A DNA stretch of 64,000 nucleotides from Streptomyces drozdowiczii (GTDB taxonomy: Bacteria; Actinomycetota; Actinomycetes; Streptomycetales; Streptomycetaceae). Positions 7,964 to 16,183 of this stretch are shown piece after piece. The stretch's first letter is position 1. Each line of letters starts with the position of its first letter. The stretch covers positions 4,030,001 through 4,094,000 of the forward strand of contig NZ_CP098740.1 of NCBI RefSeq assembly GCF_026167665.1, written 5' to 3'. The notes under the pieces were generated by a model. The model had not been told where the DNA came from and did not search any database. It worked only from the letters and a program-made list of their open reading frames with translations. The position numbers were made by a program, and so were the translations under genes.

Positions 7964-10284
7964 CCGCGGACTCGCGAACGCCCGAACCGCATGCGGTCGT
8001 GCCCATCGATCCCTCCCTCGCACCGCCGGGCACCCGCGCCTTCCGCGACGCGGGCGGCATCCCCGCCGACCGGTGGCACGCCGACCAGAACGGCGAGACC
8101 CTCGTCCCCACCCACTGCTGCTTCTGCGGCATCCAGTGCGGTATGTATCTGCGCGTCGACCGCGGCGGCAAGGTCTTCGGCGTCGAACCCCGCAACCACG
8201 ACATCAACCGCATGCGCCTGTGCCCGAAGGGCATCAACGCCTACCAGCAGGTCAACCACCCCGACCGGCTCACCGCCCCGCTGATGCGGCGCTCCCGTGA
8301 CGAGCCGTTCCAGGAGGTGTCCTGGGAAGAGGCGCTCGATTTCACGGTCTCCGAGATCCAGCGCATCCAGGAGCAGTACGGGAAGGACGCCTTCGGGCTG
8401 TTCGGCGGCGCCAGCCTGTTCTCCGAGAAGACCTATCTCGTGGGCAAGTTCGCCCGGGTCGCCCTGAAGACCCGGCACGTCGACTACAACGGCCGGCTCT
8501 GCATGGTCAGCGCCGCGGCCGCCAACAAGCTGGCCTTCAACATCGACCGGGCGGGCAACCCGTTCTCCGACATGCTGCTCACCGATTGCCTGCTGATCGC
8601 GGGCTCCAACGTCGGCGAGTGCTTTCCCGTGCTGACCCAGTACGTGTGGGGCGCCCGGGACCGCGGCGCCAGCCTCATCGTCATCGACCCACGCGAGACC
8701 GCCATCGCGCGAACCGCCGACATCCACGTCGCGCTGAAACCCGGCACCGACGCGGCGTTCTTCAACTCCCTGCTCTGCGTCGTCATCGAAGAGGGCCTCA
8801 CCAACGAGGACTACCTGGCGGCCCACGCCAGCGGCTGGGACGAGGTGCGGGCCAAGGCGCTGGAGTACCCACCGGCCCGCGCCGCCGACATCTGCGGTGT
8901 CCCCGCCGAGCAGATCGTCCAGGTGGCCCGTACCTTCGCCCGTGCGCCTCGGGCCATGGCCTGGCACGCCCGAGGCATCGAGCACCAGTCCCAGGGCGTC
9001 GAGAACTGCCTCACGGTCATCAACCTCTGTACGGCCACCGGCCACATCGGCAGGCCCGGCGCGGGCTACGGCACCCTTACCGGTCAGGGCAACGGGCAGG
9101 GCGGCCGCGAGCACGGCCAGAAGTCGGACCTCCTTCCGGGCGGCCGCTCCATCAACAACGAGGAGCACCGCCGGCAGATCTGCGAGATCTGGGGGATCGA
9201 CGAATCGGAACTCCCCCTGGCCGGGACCTCGATGATGGAGATGATCCACCAGATGCGGAGCGGGGAGATCCGCGGGCTGATGGGCGTCTGCAACAACCCC
9301 ATCATCTCCCTGCCGAACTACCCCGTGGTCAAGGAGGGGTACGACGCCAACGAGTTCCATGTCCAACTCGACTTCTTCCTTTCCGAATCCGCGGCCAACG
9401 CCCATGTCGTCCTTCCCGTCACCTCCTGGGCCGAGGACGAAGGGGTGATGGCCAACGCCGAAGCCAGGGTCGTGAAGCACAACAAGGCTCAGGACCCGCC
9501 TCCCGGTGTACGGACCGACACCTGGGTCATGTGCGAACTCGCGCGCCGCCTCGGCGTGGGCGACAAGTTCGCGTTCAACGGTTCCCGGGAGGTCTTCGAC
9601 GAGCTCCGCGTGGCCTCCGCGGGGACGGTCATCGACTACTACGGCATCACCTACGAACGACTGGAGGAGACGGGCGGCATCTCCTGGCCCTGCCCCTCGG
9701 CCGACCACCCGGGCACTCCCCGGCTCTTCGAGGACGGCAGGACCTACCACCCCGACGGCAAGATCCATATGCAGGTCGTCGAGTGGCATCCGCCGATGGA
9801 CCCGTACAGCGGCGAGTTCCCCATGTCCCTCACCACCGGGCGCACCGTCGCCCACTTCCTGTCCGGCAACCAGACCCGGCGCCTGGGGGCCCTGGTCGAA
9901 CAGACCCCTCGCCCGTGGGCCGAGATCCATCCCTCCCACGGCTTCCGCAACGGCGAACCGGTTCGTGTCGTCACCCGGCGCGGCAGTGCCACGTACCCGG
10001 CCCTGGTCACCGACGCCATCCGCCCGGACACCGTCTTCATCCCGTACCACTGGCCGTTTCCCACGTCGGCCAACGTTCTCACCATCGACGCCCTCGACCC
10101 CCGCTCCAAGATCCCCGAGTACAAGGTGTGCGCCTGCCGCATCGAGCACGCCGAGCGGATCGACGAGGTCCCCGCGCCCCCGGTCGCCCCCGGACACGTC
10201 GCTTATCCGGAGACCCAGGTCTCCCGCACCGACCCGCTGCCGCCCACGTCCTCGCAGGGCCGCGGCACTTCGGAGAGGAGCTGA
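7960..10284 (+). CDS. Molybdopterin (Mo-bisPGD) oxidoreductase, NapA/NasA-like catalytic subunit
   Basis: 774 residues, GTG start overlapping the previous stop. The N-terminal [4Fe-4S] site is C53-x2-C56-x3-C60...C88 (CCFCGIQC and LCPKG). The likely molybdenum ligand is Cys181 in YNGRLCMVSAAAANK, as in periplasmic and assimilatory nitrate reductases. The GQGNGQGGREHGQKSD loop and the C-terminal molydop-binding domain (SLTTGRTVAHFLSGNQTRR) place it near the NasA/FdhF group. There is no Tat signal, so it works in the cytoplasm. It lacks the C-terminal [2Fe-2S] domain of classic NasA; electrons probably come from the adjacent ferredoxin. Nitrate is one candidate substrate but is not shown by the sequence. 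Confidence 0.83.
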   Translation: MTADSRTPEPHAVVPIDPSLAPPGTRAFRDAGGIPADRWHADQNGETLVPTHCCFCGIQCGMYLRVDRGGKVFGVEPRNHDINRMRLCPKGINAYQQVNHPDRLTAPLMRRSRDEPFQEVSWEEALDFTVSEIQRIQEQYGKDAFGLFGGASLFSEKTYLVGKFARVALKTRHVDYNGRLCMVSAAAANKLAFNIDRAGNPFSDMLLTDCLLIAGSNVGECFPVLTQYVWGARDRGASLIVIDPRETAIARTADIHVALKPGTDAAFFNSLLCVVIEEGLTNEDYLAAHASGWDEVRAKALEYPPARAADICGVPAEQIVQVARTFARAPRAMAWHARGIEHQSQGVENCLTVINLCTATGHIGRPGAGYGTLTGQGNGQGGREHGQKSDLLPGGRSINNEEHRRQICEIWGIDESELPLAGTSMMEMIHQMRSGEIRGLMGVCNNPIISLPNYPVVKEGYDANEFHVQLDFFLSESAANAHVVLPVTSWAEDEGVMANAEARVVKHNKAQDPPPGVRTDTWVMCELARRLGVGDKFAFNGSREVFDELRVASAGTVIDYYGITYERLEETGGISWPCPSADHPGTPRLFEDGRTYHPDGKIHMQVVEWHPPMDPYSGEFPMSLTTGRTVAHFLSGNQTRRLGALVEQTPRPWAEIHPSHGFRNGEPVRVVTRRGSATYPALVTDAIRPDTVFIPYHWPFPTSANVLTIDALDPRSKIPEYKVCACRIEHAERIDEVPAPPVAPGHVAYPETQVSRTDPLPPTSSQGRGTSERS

Positions 10285-10291
10285 TGCCCGC

Positions 10292-10894
10292 ATGATGGGC
10301 CGAACGATCTTCATCGACCCGGGCCGCTGCATCGGCTGCCAGGCGTGCGTCTCCGCCTGCCGCGAATGCGACTCGCACCGCGGCAAGTCCATGATCCACC
10401 TCGACTACACCGACGAGGGCCAGTCCGTCGCCTCCCTTCCCACCGTCTGCATGCACTGCGAGGACCCCGTCGCCCCGTGCGCCGAGGTGTGCCCCGCCGA
10501 CGCGATCCTGGTGACCGCCGACGGCGTTGTGCAGCAGGCCGACACCACCCGCTGCATCGGCTGCGCCAACTGCGTCAACGCCTGCCCCTTCGGCGTCCCG
10601 AAGATCGACCTCCAGGCGAAGCTGCAGATGAAGTGCAACCTCTGCTACGACCGCACCGCCTACGGCCTCGCCCCCATGTGCGCCACCGTCTGCCCGACCG
10701 GAGCGCTCTTCTACGGCACCGCCGAGGAACTCCAGGCCGAACGCCCCGGTGTCCAGGTCGCCGACTCCTTCGTCTTCGGCGAGAGCGAGGTCCGGACCGG
10801 CGTCGCGATGGTCGTGCCGGCCGACCGGGTCCAGTGGCCGGTCCCCGGCGGCCTGCCCGTCGTGGAGATCAACGGGAAGGACGTCCGACGGTGA
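10292..10894 (+). CDS. Four-cluster ferredoxin-like electron-transfer subunit (NrfC/DmsB type)
   Basis: 200 residues with sixteen cysteines in the classic four-cluster order. They are C13/C16/C19/C23, C53/C56/C63/C67, C88/C91/C94/C98 and C115/C118/C130/C134 (CIGCQACVSAC, CMHCEDPVAPCAEVC, CIGCANCVNAC, CNLC...CATVC). Such subunits wire a Mo-bisPGD enzyme to a membrane cytochrome. The start at 10292 (ATGATG) follows GAGGAG at 10275-10280. The stop overlaps the Rieske start by GTGA. Confidence 0.88.
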   Translation: MMGRTIFIDPGRCIGCQACVSACRECDSHRGKSMIHLDYTDEGQSVASLPTVCMHCEDPVAPCAEVCPADAILVTADGVVQQADTTRCIGCANCVNACPFGVPKIDLQAKLQMKCNLCYDRTAYGLAPMCATVCPTGALFYGTAEELQAERPGVQVADSFVFGESEVRTGVAMVVPADRVQWPVPGGLPVVEINGKDVRR

Positions 10895-11703
10895 CCGAGA
10901 CCGGCTACCCGCCCCCCGGCGACCCGCGGCAGCCCTCGACCCGCGACCCCGGCAGCACCCCGCCCGGCGCCCCCGGACAGCCGGCCTCCGGCGACCCGCG
11001 CGAGGCCCTGCACGACCGGATCGCCGCCGACGCCCTCACCACCCGGCGCGACTACCTGCGCATCGTCGCCACCGTCTCCGGCGGGCTCGCCATCGGCGGC
11101 CTCGGCGTCGCCGGCGGCATCCTGCCCCGCCACGGCGACCCCGACGACGGCAAGGCCCCGGCCCCCAAGAAGATCGCCGCCCAACTCCTCCCCGGCGAGT
11201 CCATCGCCTTCGACTACCCCGACGAGGAGGACCGGGCGGTCGCCGTCCGGCTCAACGACGGCACCCTCGTCGGCTACTCCGCCATCTGCACCCACCTCGC
11301 CTGCGGGGTCCTCTGGCGCAAGGACCGGGGCACCGAGGGCGAGCTGTACTGCCCCTGCCACGAAGGCGTCTTCGACGCCCGCAGCGGCGAGGTCACCGCC
11401 GGACCGCCGCCCCGGGGGCTGCCCAAGGTCGTGCTCACCGAGGAGACCGACGGCAGCATCTGGGCCGTCGGCACCACCCGCTCCGGCGAGAGCATCGAGC
11501 ACGGGCTGTGCCGCCAGTTCGGCGAGGAACGCCCCGACCTGGCCGCCCGCCTCGGCTGCCCCGGCGTCCGCGACGGCGGGGCCGAGGCGCCCCCCGCCCC
11601 CGGCGGAATCGGCCGCACGGTGGCCCCCGGCCCGGTCGCCCCCGGCCCGTCCCGTACGCGCACCGGAGCCGGCGCGTCCGACACCCCGGGGAGCCCGTCA
11701 TGA
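10891..11703 (+). CDS. Tat-anchored Rieske [2Fe-2S] protein
   Basis: 270 residues, GTG start in a GTGA overlap. A Pro-rich cytoplasmic leader (~1-40) is followed by a twin-arginine motif TRRDYLRIVATVSGG (Arg52-Arg53) and an uncleaved-looking membrane helix to ~80. The Rieske domain has cluster ligands C133/H135 (CTHLAC) and C154/H157 (CPCHEGVF), with C138 and C156 placed for the disulfide of high-potential Rieske proteins. The C-terminus is a long Pro/Gly-rich tail. Its placement outside the membrane, beside a cytoplasmic Mo enzyme, is unusual and suggests a role in the quinol-side branch. Confidence 0.86.
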   Translation: MTETGYPPPGDPRQPSTRDPGSTPPGAPGQPASGDPREALHDRIAADALTTRRDYLRIVATVSGGLAIGGLGVAGGILPRHGDPDDGKAPAPKKIAAQLLPGESIAFDYPDEEDRAVAVRLNDGTLVGYSAICTHLACGVLWRKDRGTEGELYCPCHEGVFDARSGEVTAGPPPRGLPKVVLTEETDGSIWAVGTTRSGESIEHGLCRQFGEERPDLAARLGCPGVRDGGAEAPPAPGGIGRTVAPGPVAPGPSRTRTGAGASDTPGSPS

Positions 11704-12139
11704 GCGACGACGACCGCCGGACCCCCGGCGCTCCGGGCCCGCAGCCCGCCCCCGACCCGCAGACCCCCGGCCCCCGCTCCACCCCGGCCCGCACTACCCC
11801 GAGTACCACCCCGGCAGCGCGCGGGCGGAGCTCAACCGGCCCGTCCACGAGCGCTATCCGCAGATCCGGCCCACCAGCGGCTACGGCGACCCCCGCGTCC
11901 GCCACACCGGGCCCGGACCCGGTGCCGGCACCGACCAGGAGCCCGAGCGGTCCTCCAAGCTCACCGCACGCCTCGTGCTGGCCATGTCCGTCGTCATCGG
12001 GCAGCTGTGGGGCCTGACGGTCATCGTGGACGAGTGGATGGAGGGCAATTCCGGCACCGCGTGGTGGGGCGCAGGCTTCCTCTGCCTGTCGTTCCTCGTC
12101 GTCCTCGGGCTCTGGCTGCTCGACCCCAAGGACCGCTGA
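11700..12139 (+). CDS. Small membrane subunit of the molybdoenzyme operon (frameshifted in this sequence)
   Basis: ATG 11700 overlaps the Rieske stop (ATGA) and opens MSDDDRRTPGAPGP, but this frame becomes nonsense. The coding continuation is one base back, ending at 12139: HYPEYHPGSARAELNRPVHE, then RYPQIRPTSGYGDPRVRHTG, then two membrane helices (LTARLVLAMSVVIGQLWGL and TAWWGAGFLCLSFLVVLGLW) and a LDPKDR end. The change of frame is what a single missing C in the C-rich 11765-11795 stretch would give. I therefore annotate it as one gene with a probable sequence error. Function unknown; location implies it is a small anchor subunit. Confidence 0.65.
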
Positions 12140-12176
12140 CCGGCCGACCGGGGCGGGGCGGCCGTACCCTGGAGGC

Positions 12177-12386
12177 ATGAGTACCGCCCCCGCCCCCGGA
12201 CCGCGAGACGCGGAGCCCACCACGCCGGACCGGCCCAGGCCCAAGTCGGCGCTGATCTTCGACGATCCGCTGGACCAGCAGTCGGCGGACGACACGGACC
12301 AGGGGTGGGGCGAGCGGGCCCCGACCGGGGGCAGCGCCGCCGACCTGGCGCGCTTCCTCGACGAGAAGCCCCCGCACCACATCTGA
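12177..12386 (+). CDS. Small acidic hypothetical protein (69 aa)
   Basis: MSTAPAPGPRDAEPTTPDRP leader, then KSALIFDDPLDQQSADDTDQ and a SAADLARFLDEKPPHHI end. GGAGG lies directly before the ATG (one-base spacing, unusually tight). No domain recognised; likely the last gene of the molybdoenzyme operon, 37 bases after the membrane subunit. Confidence 0.6.
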   Translation: MSTAPAPGPRDAEPTTPDRPRPKSALIFDDPLDQQSADDTDQGWGERAPTGGSAADLARFLDEKPPHHI

Positions 12387-12440
12387 CGCCGGGCCCCTCC
12401 CAGGGCGTGACCCACCTCCGTACGGCACGGGCCGCCCGCC

Positions 12441-13157
12441 TCAGCACAGGACCACCGCGAATCCGCCGGAGATCCCGGCCCCCGCGAGGCCCGCCGCCGT
12501 CGCTCTGGGCACCGCGAGCACGATCAGCGCCCCCTCGCCCGACAAGCCCCCGGCCTCCGCCGACGGCACCCGCTCCACGCGCGCACCCCTGGCCACCACC
12601 CGGGCCTCCTCCGCCGCCGCCCCGGGACCGCCCGACGCGACCACGTCCACCCGGTCGCCCGGCCGCAGCAGCCGTACGGTCTCCGCGTCCGCGATCCGTA
12701 CCGGCGCCGACACCAGGCGTACCGGAGGCGAGGCCCGCTCCCGGGACGCCGCCCGCGCCGTATCACCGCCGTGCCCGCCGTCACCGTCCCCGGCCAGTCC
12801 GGAGACGGCCAGCGCGGCCGCCGTCAGGGCCAGGCCCGCGGCCATCGACCGGCGCTGCCGCCACATCGCGCGGCGCAGCCGCTGACCGGCACCCACGCGC
12901 ACCCGCAGCGGCGGGAACGCGGGCACCCCGCACGGCGGAGGAGCGGGCAGCGGCCCCGGCGGCCCGCCCGCGTACGGGTCGGCGGAAGGGGCTGGGGGAA
13001 AGCGTGGGAACCGGACGAGCGCATCGCGAACACCGCCTGCGTCAGGGGCCGATGGGGCAGGCCCGGCCACCGGAACCCCGAGGTCCCGGCCGCCGGACAA
13101 CCCCACGATGCACCGGCCGCCCGATTCCCGCCGGAGCCTGTGGACCGTCCACCCCAT
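12441..13157 (-). CDS. SAF-domain / RcpC-CpaB-like protein
   Basis: About 238 residues. A Pro-rich N-terminal part is followed by a basic segment and one membrane helix (MAAGLALTAAALAVSGLAG, near residue 120). An extracytoplasmic SAF-like domain comes next, with SAPVRIADAETVRLLRPGDRV and the VVASGGPG / LIVLAVPRATAAGLAGA end typical of Flp-pilus RcpC/CpaB proteins. No pilus genes are nearby, so a pilus role is not implied. ATG 13157 is preceded by GGAG eight bases upstream. The open frame extends to 13358, but those residues look non-coding. Confidence 0.72.
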   Translation of the reverse strand: MGWTVHRLRRESGGRCIVGLSGGRDLGVPVAGPAPSAPDAGGVRDALVRFPRFPPAPSADPYAGGPPGPLPAPPPCGVPAFPPLRVRVGAGQRLRRAMWRQRRSMAAGLALTAAALAVSGLAGDGDGGHGGDTARAASRERASPPVRLVSAPVRIADAETVRLLRPGDRVDVVASGGPGAAAEEARVVARGARVERVPSAEAGGLSGEGALIVLAVPRATAAGLAGAGISGGFAVVLC

Positions 13158-13236
13158 GTGGAAAACTCCGTCACCCGCAGGCGGGAACACCGGCGAACGC
13201 GACCACCGGCAGCCCCCGCCGCAGCCCCGACGCCCC

Positions 13237-14069
13237 CTACGGCAACACGATCCCCGTCTCGATCCCGTCCAGCGCGTGCCCGCACGGGCACCCCCGGTCC
13301 TCCGTCGCCGGCAGCGCCGCCACCGCGTCGAAGAGGACCGAGCGCAGCCGGTCCACATTGGCGGCGAAGACCTTCAGCACCTCCTCGTGGGAGACGCCCT
13401 CGCCCGCCTCCGCGCCCGCGTCCAGGTCCGTGACCAGGGTCATCGTCGTGTAGCAGAGGCCCAGTTCGCGGGCGAGCACCGCCTCCGGGTGACCGGTCAT
13501 GCCGACCACGGACCAGCCCATCGCCGCGTGCCAGCGCGATTCGGCGCGGGTCGAGAAGCGCGGACCCTCGACCACCACCAGCGTGCCGCCGTCCACCGCC
13601 TCCCAGTCCCGGCCCCGCGCCGCGGCCAGCGCCACCTTGCGGCCCTCGGGGCAGTACGGGTCGGCGAAGCCCAGGTGCACCACGTTCGGCAGGACTCCGT
13701 CGGCCCTGGTCTCACCGTCGTAATACGTCTGCACCCGGGTCTTCGTCCGGTCCACCAGCTGGTCCGGCACGATCAGGGTGCCCGGCCCGTACTCCGGGCG
13801 CAGGCCGCCCACCGCACACGGGCCGAGCACCTGGCGCACGCCGACCGAGCGCAGCGCCCACAGGTTGGCGCGGTAGTTGATGCGGTGCGGGGGACGTGGT
13901 GGCCCCGGCCGTGCCGGGGGAGGAAGGCGACCCGGCGGCCGCCGGTCTCGCCGATGAAGACGGAGTCGCTGGGGTCTCCGTAAGGGGTTTCCACGCGGAC
14001 CTCGGTGACGTCCTCCAGGAAGGAGTACAGCCCCGAGCCGCCGATCACGCCGATCTCTGCGTTCGCCAT
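13237..14069 (-). CDS. mtnP: S-methyl-5'-thioadenosine phosphorylase (frameshifted in this sequence)
   Basis: This enzyme cleaves 5'-methylthioadenosine with phosphate to adenine and methylthioribose-1-phosphate (methionine salvage). The start [20 protein letters not shown] is at 14069. The frame then runs into RHGRGHHVP and jumps by one base to [20 protein letters not shown], continuing through [20 protein letters not shown] and [20 protein letters not shown] to 13237. One extra C opposite the G-run at 13889-13893 would restore a perfect family sequence. The two halves are otherwise undamaged, so I read it as one intact gene with a probable base-call error. The end [16 protein letters not shown] is typical of Streptomyces members. 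Confidence 0.85.
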
Positions 14070-14178
14070 GCGGTCACCCTAGGCCGTGTCCGCGCGGCCC
14101 CGTCCGGCGGGCGCGGGCGCGCGAAGACCCCGCCGAGCAGGTCGGCGGGGTCTACGTGAAAGCTGTGGAGCCGGTCGC

Positions 14179-14517
14179 TCAGGCGGCCGACGAACCGCTC
14201 GTCGAGGAAGAGGAGGACGACGAGGAGGTGGACGACGCGGGCGCCGGGGCGGCCGACGACTTCGAGTCCGAGGACGTCGAAGAGGTCGAGGAACCGGAGC
14301 TCTTCGAGGCGGAGGACGCCGGCGTGCTGCTCGACGAGGAGCCGCGGCTGTCGTTCCGGTAGAAGCCGGAACCCTTGAAGACGATGCCGACCGCCGAGAA
14401 CACCTTCTTCAGGCGTCCGTCGCAGTTCGGGCACACCGTGAGGGCGTCATCGGTGAACTTCTGCACCGCTTCGAGGCCCTCGCCACACTCGGTGCACTGG
14501 TACTGGTAGGTCGGCAC
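14179..14517 (-). CDS. FmdB family zinc-ribbon protein
   Basis: 112 residues, GTG start with AGGAGG six bases upstream. The N-terminal zinc ribbon MPTYQYQCTECGEGLEAVQK...CPNC gives two CxxC pairs. The conserved VFSAVGIVFKGSGFYRND follows, then a long Ser/Thr/Ala low-complexity tail. FmdB-type proteins are small putative regulators, named from a formamidase operon; function in Streptomyces is unknown. It is next to MTA phosphorylase on the same strand. Confidence 0.88.
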   Translation of the reverse strand: MPTYQYQCTECGEGLEAVQKFTDDALTVCPNCDGRLKKVFSAVGIVFKGSGFYRNDSRGSSSSSTPASSASKSSGSSTSSTSSDSKSSAAPAPASSTSSSSSSSSTSGSSAA

Positions 14518-14584
14518 TTTGTTCCTCCTGGCACTCTGACTCGATGAGTGCTAACGACGCTCCATAGTGACGTATTCCGCTGGA

Positions 14585-15868
14585 TCAGTCCACCGTGACC
14601 GGCCCGCGGTGACCGATACCACGCGCCACGGTCCTCCCGGCACCGGCCGGCAGGAGCCTCGAACGGAGCGTCAGCAGGGTCGCCAGGGCCAGCACCGTAC
14701 CCACCAGCGGGACCAGGAAACCGGCGCTCGCGCCGTGCCCGTCCGCGAGCCGGCCGGCCACCGTCACCGCGGCCGCCTGGCCCAGCGCCACCGCGCCCGT
14801 CAGCCAGGTGAACGCCTCCGTGCGCGCCGAGCCCGGTACCAGCGCCTCGACCAGCGTGTAGCCGCTGATCAGGGCCGGGGCGATGCAGAGCCCGACCAGC
14901 AGGCCGAGCCCGGCGAGCAGCGGCGCCGAGTGCACGGCCCACAGGCCGGACGCGGTCAGCGCCAGTGCCGTATAGCCGACGAGCAGGCGGCGGCGGGGCC
15001 CGGACTTCCAGGCGACGGCCCCGCAGGCGATCCCGGCGAGCATGTTGCCGGCGGCGAAGATCCCGTACAGCACACCGTTGGCGCCCGGGTTGCCGATCTC
15101 CTCGGCGAACGCGGTCAGCGAGACCTGCATGCCGCCGAAGACCGAGCCGATGCCGAGGAAGGCGACCGCCAGCACGCGCACGCCGGGGATCGACAGGGCC
15201 GAGGCGTGCCGCTCGGCGCCGGGCAGCGCGCGGTCCCGGACCGGCGGCTGCGTGGCGCGCCGCGCGGCGAAGAGCAGACCGCCGACCAGGGTGAGCGCGG
15301 CCTCCGCGATCAGGCCGGCCGCCGGGTGCACGCCCGTGCAGAGCGCGGTGGCGATGACCGGGCCGATGACGAAGGTGAACTCGTCCGTCACCGACTCGAA
15401 CGCGGCGGCCGTCGCCAGCAGCGGGGACGCCTCGCGGCCCGGTGCCGCGCCGAGCATCGCCGCCCAGCGGGCCCGCACCATCGGGCCGATCTGCGGGACG
15501 GACGCGCCGGTCGGGACGGCCGCGGCGAACAGCGCCCACAGGGGCGCGTCCGCCAGGGCGAGCGTCACCAGGAGCGAGACGGAGGCGGCGTGGACCAGGA
15601 CGCCGGGCAGCAGCACGGCCCGCTGGCCGAAGCGGTCGGCGAGCTTGCCGGTCTGCGGCGCGAACAGGGCCATGGAGACCCCGGTGAAGGCCGCGACGGC
15701 GCCGGCGCTCCCGTAGGAGCCGGTGGTGTGCTGCACCAGCAGCACGATGCCGATGGTCAGCATCGCGAAGGGTTGCCGTGCGGCGAAGCCGGGGAGGAGG
15801 AAGGTCCACGCCCCGGGGGTGCGCAGCAGCTGCCCGTATCCGGGGCGTTCGGAGACCGTGGACGCCAC
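14585..15868 (-). CDS. MFS transporter
   Basis: About 427 residues and 12 predicted membrane helices. The first half carries SMALFAPQTGKLADRFGQRAV, a motif A-type loop, and the second half FGGMQVSLTAFAEEIGNPGA. No substrate can be given. I choose GTG 15868 (MASTVSERPGYGQLL), with AAGGA just upstream. The frame is open to 16108, but the preceding ~80 residues are Ala/Pro/Arg-rich and unlike the family. It is convergent with nothing nearby; the FmdB gene follows on the same strand. Confidence 0.82.
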   Translation of the reverse strand: MASTVSERPGYGQLLRTPGAWTFLLPGFAARQPFAMLTIGIVLLVQHTTGSYGSAGAVAAFTGVSMALFAPQTGKLADRFGQRAVLLPGVLVHAASVSLLVTLALADAPLWALFAAAVPTGASVPQIGPMVRARWAAMLGAAPGREASPLLATAAAFESVTDEFTFVIGPVIATALCTGVHPAAGLIAEAALTLVGGLLFAARRATQPPVRDRALPGAERHASALSIPGVRVLAVAFLGIGSVFGGMQVSLTAFAEEIGNPGANGVLYGIFAAGNMLAGIACGAVAWKSGPRRRLLVGYTALALTASGLWAVHSAPLLAGLGLLVGLCIAPALISGYTLVEALVPGSARTEAFTWLTGAVALGQAAAVTVAGRLADGHGASAGFLVPLVGTVLALATLLTLRSRLLPAGAGRTVARGIGHRGPVTVD

Positions 15869-16183
15869 GGTCCTTGCCTTTCTGCCGCCTGGTGGCCGTG
15901 CCCCCGGGGCGGCCGGCACTGGGGTGCGGGCCCGGGCGGGGCTGCCGAGAGCTGTCCTCTTCGCGCGGAACTGCGGTAGATGCCGGGCGCTCGCGGCCGC
16001 TGTGCGGGGCACAGCCGGTACGGAGGACGCCACGACCGCCATACGGTCGCGCCAGCTCTGCGTCAGGCAGAGTTGGTCGATCAATCGGTGGTTCTTGGTT
16101 TCCTTCATGCTACAGGCAGGAAGGGCGGGGGCCCTGTGATTGTGTGCGCCCCGCCCCTCGCCGCCTGTGAACTCAGTGTGTGC
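15869..16183. other. Spacer between antiporter and MFS genes
   Basis: About 315 bases without a supported gene. The minus-strand frame of the MFS gene stays open to 16108 (beginning MKETKNHRLIDQLCLTQSW), so a longer MFS start or a short leader peptide is possible. I see no ribosome site or family resemblance to support either. Confidence 0.4.

Noticed and set aside
7930..10392. 820-residue frame antisense to the molybdoenzyme gene
   Set aside because: Shadow of a well-supported gene; no family-like sequence or ribosome site.
13237..14069. MTA phosphorylase as two genes or a true pseudogene
   Set aside because: Both halves are fully conserved and one missing C explains the break, as in several other genes here.
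15869..16108. 80-residue N-terminal extension of the MFS transporter
   Set aside because: Ala/Pro/Arg-rich and absent from the family pattern; GTG 15868 has AAGGA upstream.
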